Source: Zhongshania antarctica
Lineage (GTDB): Bacteria; Pseudomonadota; Gammaproteobacteria; Pseudomonadales; Spongiibacteraceae
Length of the DNA: 64,000 nt
Assembly (NCBI RefSeq): GCF_014202945.1
Contig: NZ_JACHHW010000001.1
Coordinates: 62,001 to 126,000 of the forward strand
Direction: 5' to 3'
Numbering within the stretch: the first letter of the stretch is position 1; every line of letters begins with the position of its first letter. Under the pieces are notes generated by a model that was not told where the DNA came from, did not search any database, and was given only the letters and a program-made list of their open reading frames with translations. Below, one piece after another: positions 7,468 through 17,423 of this stretch. The translations under genes were made by a program, and so were the position numbers.

Positions 7468-8448
7468 ATGAAACAACCAGTTCGCGTCACCGTTACCGGT
7501 GCAGCCGGCCAAATTGGCTACGCTCTACTTTTCCGCATCGCCTCTGGCGCTATGCTGGGCGACGATCAGCCCGTTATTTTACACTTGCTCGACATCACTC
7601 CAGCCATGGACGCCTTGCAAGGCGTGCGCATGGAACTGGAAGATTGCGCCTTCCCATTATTGGCTGGCGTAGTTTGCACCGACGATCCAAATGTCGGCTT
7701 TAAAGATGCCGACTACGCCCTACTTGTTGGCGCACGTCCACGTGGCCCAGGCATGGAGCGTAAAGACCTGCTCGAAGCTAACGCGGCAATCTTCTCTGTT
7801 CAAGGCAAGGCCATTGACCAGAATGCCAGCAAAAACATCAAAGTATTGGTTGTCGGCAACCCCGCTAACACCAACGCGCTGATCGCTCAACGCAATGCGC
7901 CGTCGATCAACCCACGCAACTTCACTGCCATGACGCGTTTGGATCACAACCGCGCCATGACCCAGATTGCCATCAAAACCGGCAAAACTGTGAACGACGT
8001 GACCAATATGACCATTTGGGGCAACCACTCTGCCACTCAGTACCCAGACCTTTTCAACGCTAAGGTTTCTGGCCAGACTGCAAGTGACTTGGTTGATCAA
8101 GCATGGCTCGAAGGCGACTTCATCCCAACTGTACAGCAGCGCGGTGCAGCCATCATTAAAGCCCGTGGCGCATCTTCTGCCGCATCTGCAGCTAACGCCG
8201 CAATCGGCCACGTGCGCAGCTGGGCGCTGGGCACCGAAGGCGACGACTGGGTTTCTATGGGTGTATACAGCGACGGCAGCTACGGCATTGCTGAAGGCCT
8301 GATCTACTCATTCCCTTGCCGCTGCAAAGATGGCGAGTGGGAGATTGTTCAAGGCGTTGACGTTAATGACTTCAGCCGCGCAAAAATGCAAGCTTCTGAA
8401 CAAGAGCTCGCTGAAGAGCGTGACGGCGTTAAACACTTGCTTCCTTAA
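7468..8448 (+). CDS. mdh: NAD-dependent malate dehydrogenase
   Basis: 326 residues of the lactate/malate dehydrogenase family, the approximately 326-residue bacterial type. It begins with the nucleotide-binding loop [21 protein letters not shown], has the substrate Arg segment [42 protein letters not shown] and the catalytic His in [13 protein letters not shown]. It interconverts malate and oxaloacetate in the TCA cycle. ATG 7468 follows AAAGGGAA at good spacing; the reading frame extends upstream but that part does not resemble the family. A strong terminator follows at 8465. Confidence 0.97.
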   Translation: MKQPVRVTVTGAAGQIGYALLFRIASGAMLGDDQPVILHLLDITPAMDALQGVRMELEDCAFPLLAGVVCTDDPNVGFKDADYALLVGARPRGPGMERKDLLEANAAIFSVQGKAIDQNASKNIKVLVVGNPANTNALIAQRNAPSINPRNFTAMTRLDHNRAMTQIAIKTGKTVNDVTNMTIWGNHSATQYPDLFNAKVSGQTASDLVDQAWLEGDFIPTVQQRGAAIIKARGASSAASAANAAIGHVRSWALGTEGDDWVSMGVYSDGSYGIAEGLIYSFPCRCKDGEWEIVQGVDVNDFSRAKMQASEQELAEERDGVKHLLP

Positions 8449-8464
8449 GACTTAAGCAAGTATA

Positions 8465-8491
8465 AAAGGCGACCTTCGGGTCGCCTTTTTT
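8465..8491 (+). terminator. Rho-independent terminator after mdh
   Basis: AAAGGCGACC, loop TTCG, GGTCGCCTTT, then a run of T. A stable stem with a tetraloop and U-tract immediately after mdh. Confidence 0.95.
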
Positions 8492-8627
8492 GTGCCCCAA
8501 TAAAAACCAGCACCACAAAACACAGAATAAAAACAGCGGTGACAGCTGTTTAAAAATACCTTATCTTAACTCTTTTGTTTTCACTGAAAACTTACATTAC
8601 TTTATTCGGTAACACAGGATGCACACC

Positions 8628-9293
8628 ATGAATGTCTCAGATGCCATCTCGGCGCGCCGTTCAATTCGCGGCTTTAAACCAGACCCGGTCGCACCCGAGC
8701 TACTCGAGAAAATATTCACTACCGCAAGCTTGGCACCCTCTAACTGCAATACCCAGCCCTGGCATATTGTCGTGGTTTCTGGCCAAGCAAGAATCGACTT
8801 ACAAACAGCCATTTTTGCAGAAATGAGCGCGGGCAAAGCGCCCTCTCCTGCCTTTCCACCTGGCGACCAAGGCCTAACCGGCGACTATAAAGACCGCCAA
8901 TACCAATGCGCTTTTGGCTACTACGGCACCATGGGCATTGAACGTCACGAAAAAGACAAGCGCTTTGCACTTATGATGAAAAACTGGGAGTTCTTTGGCG
9001 CACCCCATGTTGCCTTCATTTCCATGCCCACCAGCATGGGGCCTGTCAATGCGATTGATGTCGGCATTTACCTTCAAACTCTCATGCTAGTATTGGTTGA
9101 ACACGGACTGGCTAGCTGCCCACAGGGTGCGCTCGCCTTTTACCCAGATGAAGTCAAAAAGATCGCCAACATCCCAGAAGGCAATGGCATTATTTGCGGG
9201 CTTTCCTTTGGTTACGAAGACGTCGGCGCACAGATAAACAAGGTGATCATGGATCGCGCACCGCTTGCAGATACCGTGCAATTTATAGACTAA
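8628..9293 (+). CDS. Nitroreductase-family flavoprotein
   Basis: 221 residues of the FMN-dependent nitroreductase family. The N-terminus VSDAISARRSIRGFKPDPV carries the FMN-contacting RRSIR motif, followed by LAPSNCNTQPWHIVVVSG (FMN and substrate site) and the C-terminal GLSFGYED region. It probably reduces nitro or quinone compounds with NAD(P)H; the physiological substrate cannot be read from sequence. ATG 8628 has AGGA at good spacing; ATG 8619 would add three residues. It is a single gene converging on the receiver gene to its right. Confidence 0.92.
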   Translation: MNVSDAISARRSIRGFKPDPVAPELLEKIFTTASLAPSNCNTQPWHIVVVSGQARIDLQTAIFAEMSAGKAPSPAFPPGDQGLTGDYKDRQYQCAFGYYGTMGIERHEKDKRFALMMKNWEFFGAPHVAFISMPTSMGPVNAIDVGIYLQTLMLVLVEHGLASCPQGALAFYPDEVKKIANIPEGNGIICGLSFGYEDVGAQINKVIMDRAPLADTVQFID

Positions 9294-9313
9294 AAGTAAC
9301 GACATCAGTACAT

Positions 9314-9347
9314 GTTCAGGCTACGAATTGAACCGCGTAGCCTGAAC
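9314..9347. terminator. Hairpin between convergent genes
   Basis: GTTCAGGCTACG pairs with CGTAGCCTGAAC, a 12-bp stem with a 10-base loop between the nitroreductase and receiver stop codons. There is no U-tract on either strand, so it is a terminator only by position. Confidence 0.45.
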
Positions 9348-9362
9348 AATTGGCATCAATGA

Positions 9363-9845
9363 CTAAGCCTTGGCATCTACCCAGACAAGCCCCGGTGTCG
9401 ACGAAATTTGATGACGCCGCCCTGCACGATTGAGCGAGCGAACCCCCGCCTGCAAACGCACCCTCAACTCCTCACGCCAAGCGGGCTTTGCAATATAATC
9501 GTCGGCGCCCGCATCCATGGCTGCAATTAAGTCGACCGAGGCATTACGGCCGGTCAGCATTATGAAATAAGGACGCCCTAAATCCTCGTCCTCAGCCAAG
9601 CGCTGACAAAACTCCAGGCCAGTCATGCCAGGCATCAACCAATCGCTCAGTACGATATCCACCTTCCGCTTTTTAATAAACCGCAAAGCCTCAGTTGCGT
9701 TCTCAGCAAGTATTGGCGCCATACCCATTGACTGCAAAACGGCCTGCAAGCGCATTCGCTCCACTCGATTATCTTCTACAACCAAAACCGTGACCTTCAC
9801 CTCGGACCCGGCGCGCAGCATCTCGTTTTTTTCAAAAAATTCCAT
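9363..9845 (-). CDS. Orphan single-domain response regulator
   Basis: 160 residues with one receiver domain: VLVVEDNRVERMRLQAVLQ, phospho-acceptor Asp in IVLSDWLMPGMTGLEF, Thr in IMLTGRN and Lys in DYIAKPAW. The last 30 residues are basic and not a recognisable output domain. The start ATG 9845 has AGGTGA upstream. No kinase or chemotaxis gene is adjacent. It is more like the receivers of hybrid or cyclic-di-GMP proteins than like CheY, so it need not belong to the switch cluster 3.3 kb away. Its partner is unknown. Confidence 0.9.
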   Translation of the reverse strand: MEFFEKNEMLRAGSEVKVTVLVVEDNRVERMRLQAVLQSMGMAPILAENATEALRFIKKRKVDIVLSDWLMPGMTGLEFCQRLAEDEDLGRPYFIMLTGRNASVDLIAAMDAGADDYIAKPAWREELRVRLQAGVRSLNRAGRRHQISSTPGLVWVDAKA

Positions 9846-10111
9846 ACATCACCTACCCGTCAAATTTACGCTCTTCGCTTAAACAGAACAGAGCAAGCTT
9901 TAAGCCACCGGACGAAATACTTGTAAGCAATTGAATTAAAAGAAATATTAAAACACGCCACACTCAAACACGTCGAATTTACCCCATCTCGCGGCAAATG
10001 CTTAGCAATATGCAATGCTTTTTGCGTAAATCGAGGTAAAGGCTGTCGTCTATCCACTGACTACTTACGCCCTGTTCTTAAGCACCTAGGCATGACGGCC
10101 AATTTCGCTCC

Positions 10112-10285
10112 AGCCGGCATATCAATAAAGACCTCGACGACGGTAAACTGCAGGTGGTACTCCCCGACTACCACATGGACACATCGATCTTTGCGGTGAT
10201 GCCCCAGCGCCGTCTCGTTCCCCTGCGCGTTAAAGCCTTTATCCAATTTTTAGAAGAACAAGTGACTGAAGAGAACTGGGCTTAA
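10112..10285 (+). pseudogene. Remnant of a LysR-type regulator (C-terminal end)
   Basis: Codons ending at TAA 10285 read DLDDGKLQVVLPDY, then SIFAVMPQRR, VPLRVKAFIQFLEEQ. That is the usual end of a LysR substrate-binding domain (GxLxxVLPDY, then YAVYPxRR, then PxVRAFIDFL). An in-frame stop lies at 10079 and nothing upstream encodes the HTH or the rest of the domain, so only about 60 codons of a roughly 300-codon gene survive. The flanking sequence, 9846-10110 and 10286-10308, holds no gene I can support. Confidence 0.72.
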
Positions 10286-10308
10286 CGCCGCCGTTACGCG
10301 ATGAAATG

Positions 10309-11595
10309 CTAAACCACAGGCCCGTCTGGCGGCATGTCGCCACCAGAATCTGCTTCTGAGGTAGCTAGGGCATCTTCGTCCATACGCGGGTCGAGTTCAA
10401 AAATCACCGGCGAGGTCACCGATACGGGGCGGAAAGGTTCAGTTTCATCAACAATCGGCATCTCGTGGGATTTACGACGGATGGCAATACCCAAGGTAAA
10501 GCCAAGCAAACTCAGCGCAGAAAATACAAACAAGCCCTGCGGGCCCAGCAAGGACATTAGCAACGAGGCCAGTGGCGCGCCCAGCGCCGAGCTAACGCCA
10601 AAGATAAATAATATGCCGCTGCCAATTAGCACAAAATCGCTAGGCTCGGCGTTGTCTGAGGTATGAGCTAAACAGATTGAATACATGGTCATTGCCGACG
10701 CGCCCCACAATACCGCGAGCAGTAATAGGAAATTCCCACTGGCGGGAATAAAGGCCAAAATCAGGGACACCACGGCACCAAAAATACTGGTAAAAAACAA
10801 GACTAGCCGCCGGTCGTAATGATCAGACAAACGCCCCAGCGGTAACTGAAAAAGTGCGCCACCCAATACCGCGCCGCTCATAAACAAGGTCAGTTGCGCA
10901 GTATCTAAACCGAGGCCCCGCGCATAAACCGGCCCCAAGGCCCAAAATGCGCCAGTAATTAAACCACTGCACACCGCGCCTTCCATGCCCACATGGGATA
11001 GCTGCCACAGCCGCTTAAAGTCGAGTTTTACGACCTGCATCGGCGCGGGCGCCAAGGTCAGAGTAAGTGACACCGGCACAATCGCCAGCGACAACAACAC
11101 CCCGGCGAGGCCAAACAACATTGGCCCCGATGGCTCAGCAAAGTTAATCATTTGCTGGCCCAAAATAATCATACTTAGATTAATTACGGTGTAGGTCGAC
11201 AGCAAGGTGCCTCGGGTTTCCCGCGTGGCGCGGTCATTCAACCAGCTCTCGATCACCATGTATAAACCAGAGATACAAAAGCCCAGCACAAAGCGCAGCA
11301 CCAGCCACACTTCAAATACGGGCACGGCGTGGAATAAAAATACAATGGCAGAGAAAACCGAGCCCAAGACCGCAAAGCTACGAATATGGCCAACCCTGCG
11401 CACAATATGTGGCGTCATTAGGCTGCTAACCACAAAGCCGACAAAATAGCAGGACGCAGTAAAACCAATCTCGGTGGGGCTAAATTGCTCAATCTCGGCC
11501 CGCAGCGGCAATAGTGTTAGCATCATGCCGTGGGCAAGTAGCAACAAGGCGTCGGATAATAGCAGCGCCGTAAGGGGCAGTAATAAACGTCTCAT
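10309..11595 (-). CDS. MFS transporter, YcaD-like
   Basis: 428 residues with about twelve membrane segments and the MFS loop motif between TM2 and TM3 (MTPHIVRRVGHIRSF), repeated in weaker form in the second half (GRLSDHYDRRLVLFF). VLRFVLGFCISGLYMVIESWLND resembles the YcaD / UMF family of unspecified transporters. The C-terminal 55 residues are polar and acidic, and not membrane-embedded. The substrate is unknown. It stands alone, divergent from tamA. A 12-base palindrome, ATGCTATAGCAT, lies about 60 bases before the start. Confidence 0.85.
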   Translation of the reverse strand: MRRLLLPLTALLLSDALLLLAHGMMLTLLPLRAEIEQFSPTEIGFTASCYFVGFVVSSLMTPHIVRRVGHIRSFAVLGSVFSAIVFLFHAVPVFEVWLVLRFVLGFCISGLYMVIESWLNDRATRETRGTLLSTYTVINLSMIILGQQMINFAEPSGPMLFGLAGVLLSLAIVPVSLTLTLAPAPMQVVKLDFKRLWQLSHVGMEGAVCSGLITGAFWALGPVYARGLGLDTAQLTLFMSGAVLGGALFQLPLGRLSDHYDRRLVLFFTSIFGAVVSLILAFIPASGNFLLLLAVLWGASAMTMYSICLAHTSDNAEPSDFVLIGSGILFIFGVSSALGAPLASLLMSLLGPQGLFVFSALSLLGFTLGIAIRRKSHEMPIVDETEPFRPVSVTSPVIFELDPRMDEDALATSEADSGGDMPPDGPVV

Positions 11596-11653
11596 GAATC
11601 GTCCATTTTAGGAGCTACAACCGCAATGCTATAAGGCGGCCCTAAGTTTCTAT

Positions 11654-11665
11654 ATGCTATAGCAT
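11654..11665. promoter_or_regulatory. Palindrome ATGCTATAGCAT
   Basis: A perfect 12-base inverted repeat in the divergent MFS/tamA intergenic region. It could be an operator or an extended -10 element (TATGCTAT on one strand). Confidence 0.3.
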
Positions 11666-11836
11666 GTGTATGTATCTTATTGTACTAAACTAGTCACTGT
11701 TAAATCTAAAAACTAAGTCATACGTATCACAAACACCGTTGGGCAGCTAAAATGCACTCCGCGTGTTATACGCCATTCACCCCATAAAACACCCCGCTAA
11801 ACTCGGGCAGCTACTTTACGAAAACTAATTGGATTT

Positions 11837-13693
11837 ATGCTTAGAGCGTTATTTTTCTCAGCGACTTCAGCCCAGAAGCGAAGCAGTAGCGCTGCCATGG
11901 CGATGTTCTGCGTCCTACTCTGTGCACTGCCCGCTTGGGCTGAGGATTTCGCTAGCCTAGAAATTGACGGCGGCAAAAGTGAACTGCACAAGAATATTCG
12001 CGCTCACCTCGATCTTGACGACATTCCTTGCAATACCACTGAAGCGCGACTGCGCAGTCGCTTACGAGGCAGCGACGATAACATTTCCAAAGCCCTGCGT
12101 GCCCTCGGCTATTACCATGGCAGCTGGGTTTTACGTCGCGAACACGCGCGTATCAAGCCTAAACTCATTAGTAACAATCCAATCACCACGGCAGTGAAAA
12201 AAATTGGCAACGGTAAGTCGGCTAAAACCAAAGCACAGGCTGAGGCTTGCTGGCTACTAACGCTCGAATTAGCACCCGGCCCACAAACCCTGATAAAGCA
12301 ATTGGATGTAAGGATTATCGGCCCAGGTGCCGGTGACCCGCTGTTCAGCAAATACCTGAGCAAGCTCCCCATTGCCATCAATGACCCGGTTCAACACGAG
12401 CTTTACGAAGAAACGAAAAAAACCATTAATCAACGCGCGCGCAGTGCCGGCTATCTTGACGGCAAGTTTGTGGAAAACCGCTTGGAAGTGGATACCGACC
12501 GGCATAGCGCCGCCATTATCTTAGTCTTTGATAGCGGCACAGCGTATACCTTCGGGGAGATAGACTTTGGCCCCTCGCTGCTCAAAACCAGCTTCCTTGA
12601 ACGTTACCTTCCTTTTAAGCCCGGCGACGCCTTTGAACCGAATAAAATTGTGCAACTACAAAACAATTTAATCAGCAGCAATTATTTTTCCTCAGTCAAT
12701 ATTGATCAACAAACCCCCGACCCAGAAAGTCGCAGTGTTGACCTGAGCATAACAAGCACTGATAAACCAAAATACGAAACCACCGCCGGTATTGGCGCCT
12801 CAACAGACACAGGGCCACGCGTGAGTTATGGGCTGCGCAATAGGCGGGTGAATGACGACGGCCATACCTATCAAGTGGCGAGTCAGTACTCACCCGTTTT
12901 GTCCAACCTCAGTTTTCAATACACCTTACCCGGCGCCAAACCGTTGACCGACAAAATACAGCTGGCAACCGGGGTTGAGCGCAAGAAAACCGACACCTCA
13001 GACAGCACTAGTTACCGCGCTGAAGTGGCACAAATTTCACTGCAAAATCACAACTGGATTCAAACCCTGAGCCTCAAGTTTCTCCGCGAGAACTACGATA
13101 TCGCCGAAACGAGCAACACGTCTACCCTACTCATGCCAGGTATCGGCTGGTCGCGCAGCGAAGCCAATGACCGCCGTTACCCAAGCCGAGGCTGGCGAAT
13201 CAATACCGCCGTGCGCGGCGCGCTGAAAGGCCTAGTGTCTGATGTCAGCCTTGCCCAAGCCGAGCTCGACGCAAAACTGATATTCCCGCTATGGGGCGGC
13301 CGTATTATTAGCCGCGGTGGACTCGGTGTTACCGCCCTCGATGATTTTTCAGAATTGCCCGCCTCACTGCGCTATTTTGCTGGTGGCGACAACAGTGTGC
13401 GAGGCTACGGTTATGAAACCCTAGGCCCGGAAGACGCTGCAGGCGAAGTGGTCGGCGGCAGCCATCGCCTTACCGGCAGCGTTGAATACGATCACCGCGT
13501 CTGGGGCGACTTCGCGCTTGCCACGTTCTATGACGCCGGCAACGCCTTTGATACCAGCGATTTCACTTTTTATGAAAGCGCCGGTTTTGGTCTGCGCTGG
13601 TTATCACCTATAGGCCCGGTCAGAGTCGATTTTGCGTTTCCCCTAAAAGATGGTGGCTTCCACTTTCATTTATCCATGGGGCCGGATCTATGA
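11837..13693 (+). CDS. tamA: TamA, outer-membrane translocation and assembly protein
   Basis: 618 residues of the Omp85/BamA superfamily. A signal peptide ends at PAWA (residues about 1-36). POTRA-like domains follow to about residue 290 (GYYHGSWVLRREHARI; SAGYLDGKFVENRLEVD; FGEIDFGPSLLK...YLPFKPGDAFEPNKIV), then a C-terminal barrel with RYFAGGDNSVRGYGYETLGP, the conserved VRGY motif. With TamB it helps insert proteins into, or move lipid to, the outer membrane. The stop overlaps the tamB start as ATGA, so the pair is coupled. Length and order match known TamA. Confidence 0.93.
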   Translation: MLRALFFSATSAQKRSSSAAMAMFCVLLCALPAWAEDFASLEIDGGKSELHKNIRAHLDLDDIPCNTTEARLRSRLRGSDDNISKALRALGYYHGSWVLRREHARIKPKLISNNPITTAVKKIGNGKSAKTKAQAEACWLLTLELAPGPQTLIKQLDVRIIGPGAGDPLFSKYLSKLPIAINDPVQHELYEETKKTINQRARSAGYLDGKFVENRLEVDTDRHSAAIILVFDSGTAYTFGEIDFGPSLLKTSFLERYLPFKPGDAFEPNKIVQLQNNLISSNYFSSVNIDQQTPDPESRSVDLSITSTDKPKYETTAGIGASTDTGPRVSYGLRNRRVNDDGHTYQVASQYSPVLSNLSFQYTLPGAKPLTDKIQLATGVERKKTDTSDSTSYRAEVAQISLQNHNWIQTLSLKFLRENYDIAETSNTSTLLMPGIGWSRSEANDRRYPSRGWRINTAVRGALKGLVSDVSLAQAELDAKLIFPLWGGRIISRGGLGVTALDDFSELPASLRYFAGGDNSVRGYGYETLGPEDAAGEVVGGSHRLTGSVEYDHRVWGDFALATFYDAGNAFDTSDFTFYESAGFGLRWLSPIGPVRVDFAFPLKDGGFHFHLSMGPDL

Positions 13694-16600
13694 TCGCTAC
13701 CCTCTCCCGCTATTTATTCCGCATACTACTGGCCTTATTTGCCCTGGCCTCTTTATGCGTGGCCAGTGTTTACCTCATACTAGACACCCAGCGTGGCAGC
13801 GACTGGCTCTTACACCGAGGCCTGTCGCTACTCTCGCCAAATGCCGAGTTCACCTCTTATAGCGGCAGCTTAGCGCGAGGCATACAGCTCGAAGGCCTGC
13901 ATATCCCCCTAGACGGAATAGACATCCAGCTCGGGCAGTTAGATAGCAGCTGGAATTTATGGGGCGTACTGAGTGGCAGCTTAGCCATCAATAAACTGCA
14001 CCTCGACGAACTGCAAATAAAAATAAACGCTAGCGAAACACCCACAGCAGAGCCGAGTGCGACACCTCCCGGCCCCTGGCCCAGTTTAAGCCTGCCCATT
14101 GCTATTGCTATCGACGACCTCAGAATCACCCAGCTGCAGCTTATTCAAGGGGAAGATATTCAAAACATTGAACAAATAAGCCTCAGCGCGGCGCTTGGTT
14201 TAATGCGCAGTAAAATTAAAGCCCTAAAGATTCAAACCACCACTCAGCGGCTGAGCTTGCACGGCCGAATCAACAATACGCCGCCCTACCCAATGGACAT
14301 TAATGTGGATTGGGAAACCAGCATAGAGGAGTTTGGCCCCCTCAGTGGCAAGGCTCAACTCACAGGTGATTTACGCAAGCTGCAACTGCGCCACCGTTTA
14401 AACCAACCCGCCCTGCTTGACTCGAAGGCCGAAGTTCGTCTGCCCTACCGCGCTGAGCAAATGGCTATAGATTACCGAGAAATTCAACTTAGCCTTAATA
14501 ACCAGTGGCGCGATTTCAAAACCTCGACGTTAACGCCCTCTGAGGTGGCATTGCAGAGCACGGGTAGTTTGACCATTGAAGGGAGCTGGCAGGATTACCA
14601 GTTAAACCTAGACACCGCAATCAGCGCAGACCACCAGAAAGTGGCGACGACGCCAACAAGGACCTCACAAATTACCGCCAGTATCGCTCCAGACACGGCA
14701 AACATACTAAACACGGTGTTCAAAGAACCCAGTCAGTTCGCCGCCAAACTCAGCGGCAATCAACTGAGTATTGTCATTGCCACGCTTGATGCGAAAACCG
14801 CAGTCGGTGAGCTAGCCGTAAAAGGTAAGGTCAATGCCAATAATTTTCTCAATAATACGGCTGCCAGCGCTAAGCAAGCGCTGCAGTGGCAGCTCGCCAT
14901 AACAGCCAAGAACGTGGATAGCAGCAGCCTCACTCCCCAATGGCCGGCGCACTTATCGGCCAAACTAAACAGCAATGGCCATTGGTTGGGCGACCGCTAC
15001 CAGCTGAGTGTCGACATTGAATCCCTTAACGGTGATTTTTTGGCGCGAGCTGCCCAGGCCAGCGGCCAAATACAACTTAGCGAGCGCGGCCAGGAATTTA
15101 AGCGGCTCAAGTTACAACTCGGCGATAACCACCTGCAATTGCACGGTAAACTTGCTGAAACCAGTTCCCTGGACTGGCAGCTCGATGCACAAAACCTCAG
15201 CCAAATTTTGCCTCAACTCAGCGGCGCATTGACTAGCGAAGGCAGCCTGCGCGGTGGCCCCTTGGCCACACTATTTGGCCCGCTAAGTAGCGCCACCAAA
15301 AACACACCGCAGATCAACGCCACCGCGAGCGCCACCAAGTTCCAGTATTTAGCTTACTCCATAGCGCAGGCCGACCTAGACGCCAAATTAAGCGCAGACC
15401 AAAGCCTGGCACTGAACGTCAACGCCCAAAAACTCAATGCTGGACCACTCTCTAACGCTGAAATTGTGCTGAGCGGCACCGGCACGCTAGAAAATCATAA
15501 GCTCGCCCTCACAGTCGCGGATCGTAACCAGCAACTTGAATTAAACCTCGCGGGTGGCGTAGGCAATGCCTCAACATCCGCCAAGGCTAACGCTAAAGCC
15601 CAAACCACAGGCACCACATGGCGCGGACACATCAAGCACCTCGCCGTAAACCACCCGCTATTAGGCCCTTGGCTGTCTAAGGCGCCAAGCTCACTGCTTG
15701 CATCGGCGAACGAGGTACAGCTTGGCGATCTCTGCTTAGTTCAAGAACAAGATACCGCGCCCGCCAGCCTCTGCACTGCATTCGCCTTCAATGACGACAC
15801 CATAAAGCTCGATGGCAATATTCAAGGTCTGTCACTCAATCGTTTCAGTACCAGCCTACCGCCGGGCTCATCTCTGCAAGGCAAGGTCGACAGCGAATTC
15901 AATGTAGCCGGGAAATTAGACCAACTCACTGGCCAATTCGCGCTAACAGCAGAACCGATTCTCATCCGTTACCAGGCCGGTGTTGACGAAGATGCCCTTG
16001 AACACCATGCCAGTTTAAGCGCCAACGCCAGCCTCAAAGACAATCAAATACACAGCGAAATGGAATTTGCGATTGCCGAAGTGGGCAGTATGAACGGCAC
16101 ACTAAATACCCGCGGTTTGGATCCCAGCAGTGCAATTGAGGGCTCAGTGAGCAGCCAATTTGACAACCTGCTTTGGCTGGGCGGCTTCTTTCCTGAACTG
16201 GAAAAACTCGACGGCAGTCTAAACGCCGAGCTTGCCATTAATGGCAGCGTCGCGGCACCCGCGCTGGTCGGCGCCGTGGGCCTCGACAATCTTCATATGC
16301 AATTGCCCGCCGCTGGTCTCGCGCTCAACTCTGGCAGCGCCACCCTTCACTTGGCCAATGCTGGCGACTGGCAGCTAGACGCAGGCATTAGCTCCGGTGC
16401 TGGCCGCATAAACCTCATCGGCCAAGGTGTTTTTGAGCCAGGCAACGGCCCCACCGGCAAGATCGCCATTAGCGGCGAAAATTTCACCGCCGTTGATCTT
16501 ACCGATGCCAAGGTGCTTATTTCACCGGATATTAATATCAGCCTCGCCGCCGAGCTTATTAAGATTCGAGGCAGCCTCGCAATCCCTCAGGGGAATTTCA

Positions 16601-17403
16601 CCTTAAAATCCCTGCCCGCACAAGCCAGTTCAGTGTCCGCAGACGAAGTGATTATCAGCAGTAAAAGCGCGGCTACCGCCGCCGCCACTAGGGCGATTGA
16701 CACCCAGGTCACTATTACTCTGGATGACAGCTTTCAGTTCACCGGCTACGGTCTAAGCACCCGCTTTGGCGGCAAGCTCAAAATAGTGCAAAAATCGCAA
16801 ACGGCAGTACAGGCCTTTGGCAGCCTCTCACTCTATGACGGGGTGTATAAAGCCTACGGACAAGACTTAAGTATTCAGCGCGGCGTCCTGTTATTCCAAG
16901 GCCCTGTAGATAATCCCGGTTTGAATATTACGGCAGTGCGCGAGGTAGAACCCTACCGCGTCGGCATCAATATTGGCGGCTTCGCGCAGGATATACGCAG
17001 TGATTTATTCTCTGACCCCGCTATGCCGCCCACCGATGTGATCTCAATGCTCATCACCGGCAAAGCGCCCGGCGCAATGAGTCAGTCTGATGCCAATCAA
17101 GTCATGAATGCCGCGACGTCACTGGGTATATCCCAGAGCAAAGGCATAACCAATACTCTGCAAAGTACCTTTGGCATGGATGTGTTAAATTTTCAGGGCG
17201 GCGACAGCTATGAGGAAAGCTCACTGGTGGTGGGCAAGTACTTAACGCCAAGTATTTTCATCAGTTATGTACAAAACCTATTTACCCCAGCAGGCAGTGT
17301 TCAGCTGGACTACACCCTGAGCAAATCGCTGGGCTTAAAAGCCCAATCTGGTGAAACGCAAAGTATTGACCTCTTGTACCGGGTCGAGCACGGCAAAGAT
17401 TAA
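13690..17403 (+). CDS. tamB: TamB, inner-membrane anchored AsmA-like protein
   Basis: 1237 residues. One N-terminal membrane anchor (ILLALFALASLCVASVYLIL), then a long beta-rich periplasmic body and the DUF490/TamB C-terminal domain (GKLKIVQKSQTAVQAFGSLSLY... VVGKYLTPSIFISYVQNLF). TamB spans the periplasm and is thought to carry lipid or substrate between membranes together with TamA. The four-base overlap with tamA (ATGA) shows translational coupling. Length is within the normal range and there is no break. Confidence 0.93.
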   Translation: MIATLSRYLFRILLALFALASLCVASVYLILDTQRGSDWLLHRGLSLLSPNAEFTSYSGSLARGIQLEGLHIPLDGIDIQLGQLDSSWNLWGVLSGSLAINKLHLDELQIKINASETPTAEPSATPPGPWPSLSLPIAIAIDDLRITQLQLIQGEDIQNIEQISLSAALGLMRSKIKALKIQTTTQRLSLHGRINNTPPYPMDINVDWETSIEEFGPLSGKAQLTGDLRKLQLRHRLNQPALLDSKAEVRLPYRAEQMAIDYREIQLSLNNQWRDFKTSTLTPSEVALQSTGSLTIEGSWQDYQLNLDTAISADHQKVATTPTRTSQITASIAPDTANILNTVFKEPSQFAAKLSGNQLSIVIATLDAKTAVGELAVKGKVNANNFLNNTAASAKQALQWQLAITAKNVDSSSLTPQWPAHLSAKLNSNGHWLGDRYQLSVDIESLNGDFLARAAQASGQIQLSERGQEFKRLKLQLGDNHLQLHGKLAETSSLDWQLDAQNLSQILPQLSGALTSEGSLRGGPLATLFGPLSSATKNTPQINATASATKFQYLAYSIAQADLDAKLSADQSLALNVNAQKLNAGPLSNAEIVLSGTGTLENHKLALTVADRNQQLELNLAGGVGNASTSAKANAKAQTTGTTWRGHIKHLAVNHPLLGPWLSKAPSSLLASANEVQLGDLCLVQEQDTAPASLCTAFAFNDDTIKLDGNIQGLSLNRFSTSLPPGSSLQGKVDSEFNVAGKLDQLTGQFALTAEPILIRYQAGVDEDALEHHASLSANASLKDNQIHSEMEFAIAEVGSMNGTLNTRGLDPSSAIEGSVSSQFDNLLWLGGFFPELEKLDGSLNAELAINGSVAAPALVGAVGLDNLHMQLPAAGLALNSGSATLHLANAGDWQLDAGISSGAGRINLIGQGVFEPGNGPTGKIAISGENFTAVDLTDAKVLISPDINISLAAELIKIRGSLAIPQGNFTLKSLPAQASSVSADEVIISSKSAATAAATRAIDTQVTITLDDSFQFTGYGLSTRFGGKLKIVQKSQTAVQAFGSLSLYDGVYKAYGQDLSIQRGVLLFQGPVDNPGLNITAVREVEPYRVGINIGGFAQDIRSDLFSDPAMPPTDVISMLITGKAPGAMSQSDANQVMNAATSLGISQSKGITNTLQSTFGMDVLNFQGGDSYEESSLVVGKYLTPSIFISYVQNLFTPAGSVQLDYTLSKSLGLKAQSGETQSIDLLYRVEHGKD

Positions 17404-17423
17404 GTGCGCTAATTTAGCTGTCA

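Noticed and set aside
7720-8211. 163-codon minus-strand frame inside mdh
   Set aside because: Antisense shadow of a well-supported gene.
9363-9845. Second CheY of the switch cluster
   Set aside because: It is separated by ttcA, mdh and a nitroreductase, and its sequence is not of the flagellar CheY type.
9866-10246. Two short minus-strand frames left of the MFS gene
   Set aside because: No ribosome site or family; the right-hand one is antisense to the LysR remnant.
13690-17403. Adhesin or autotransporter
   Set aside because: The N-terminal anchor, DUF490-type C-terminus and coupling to tamA identify TamB.
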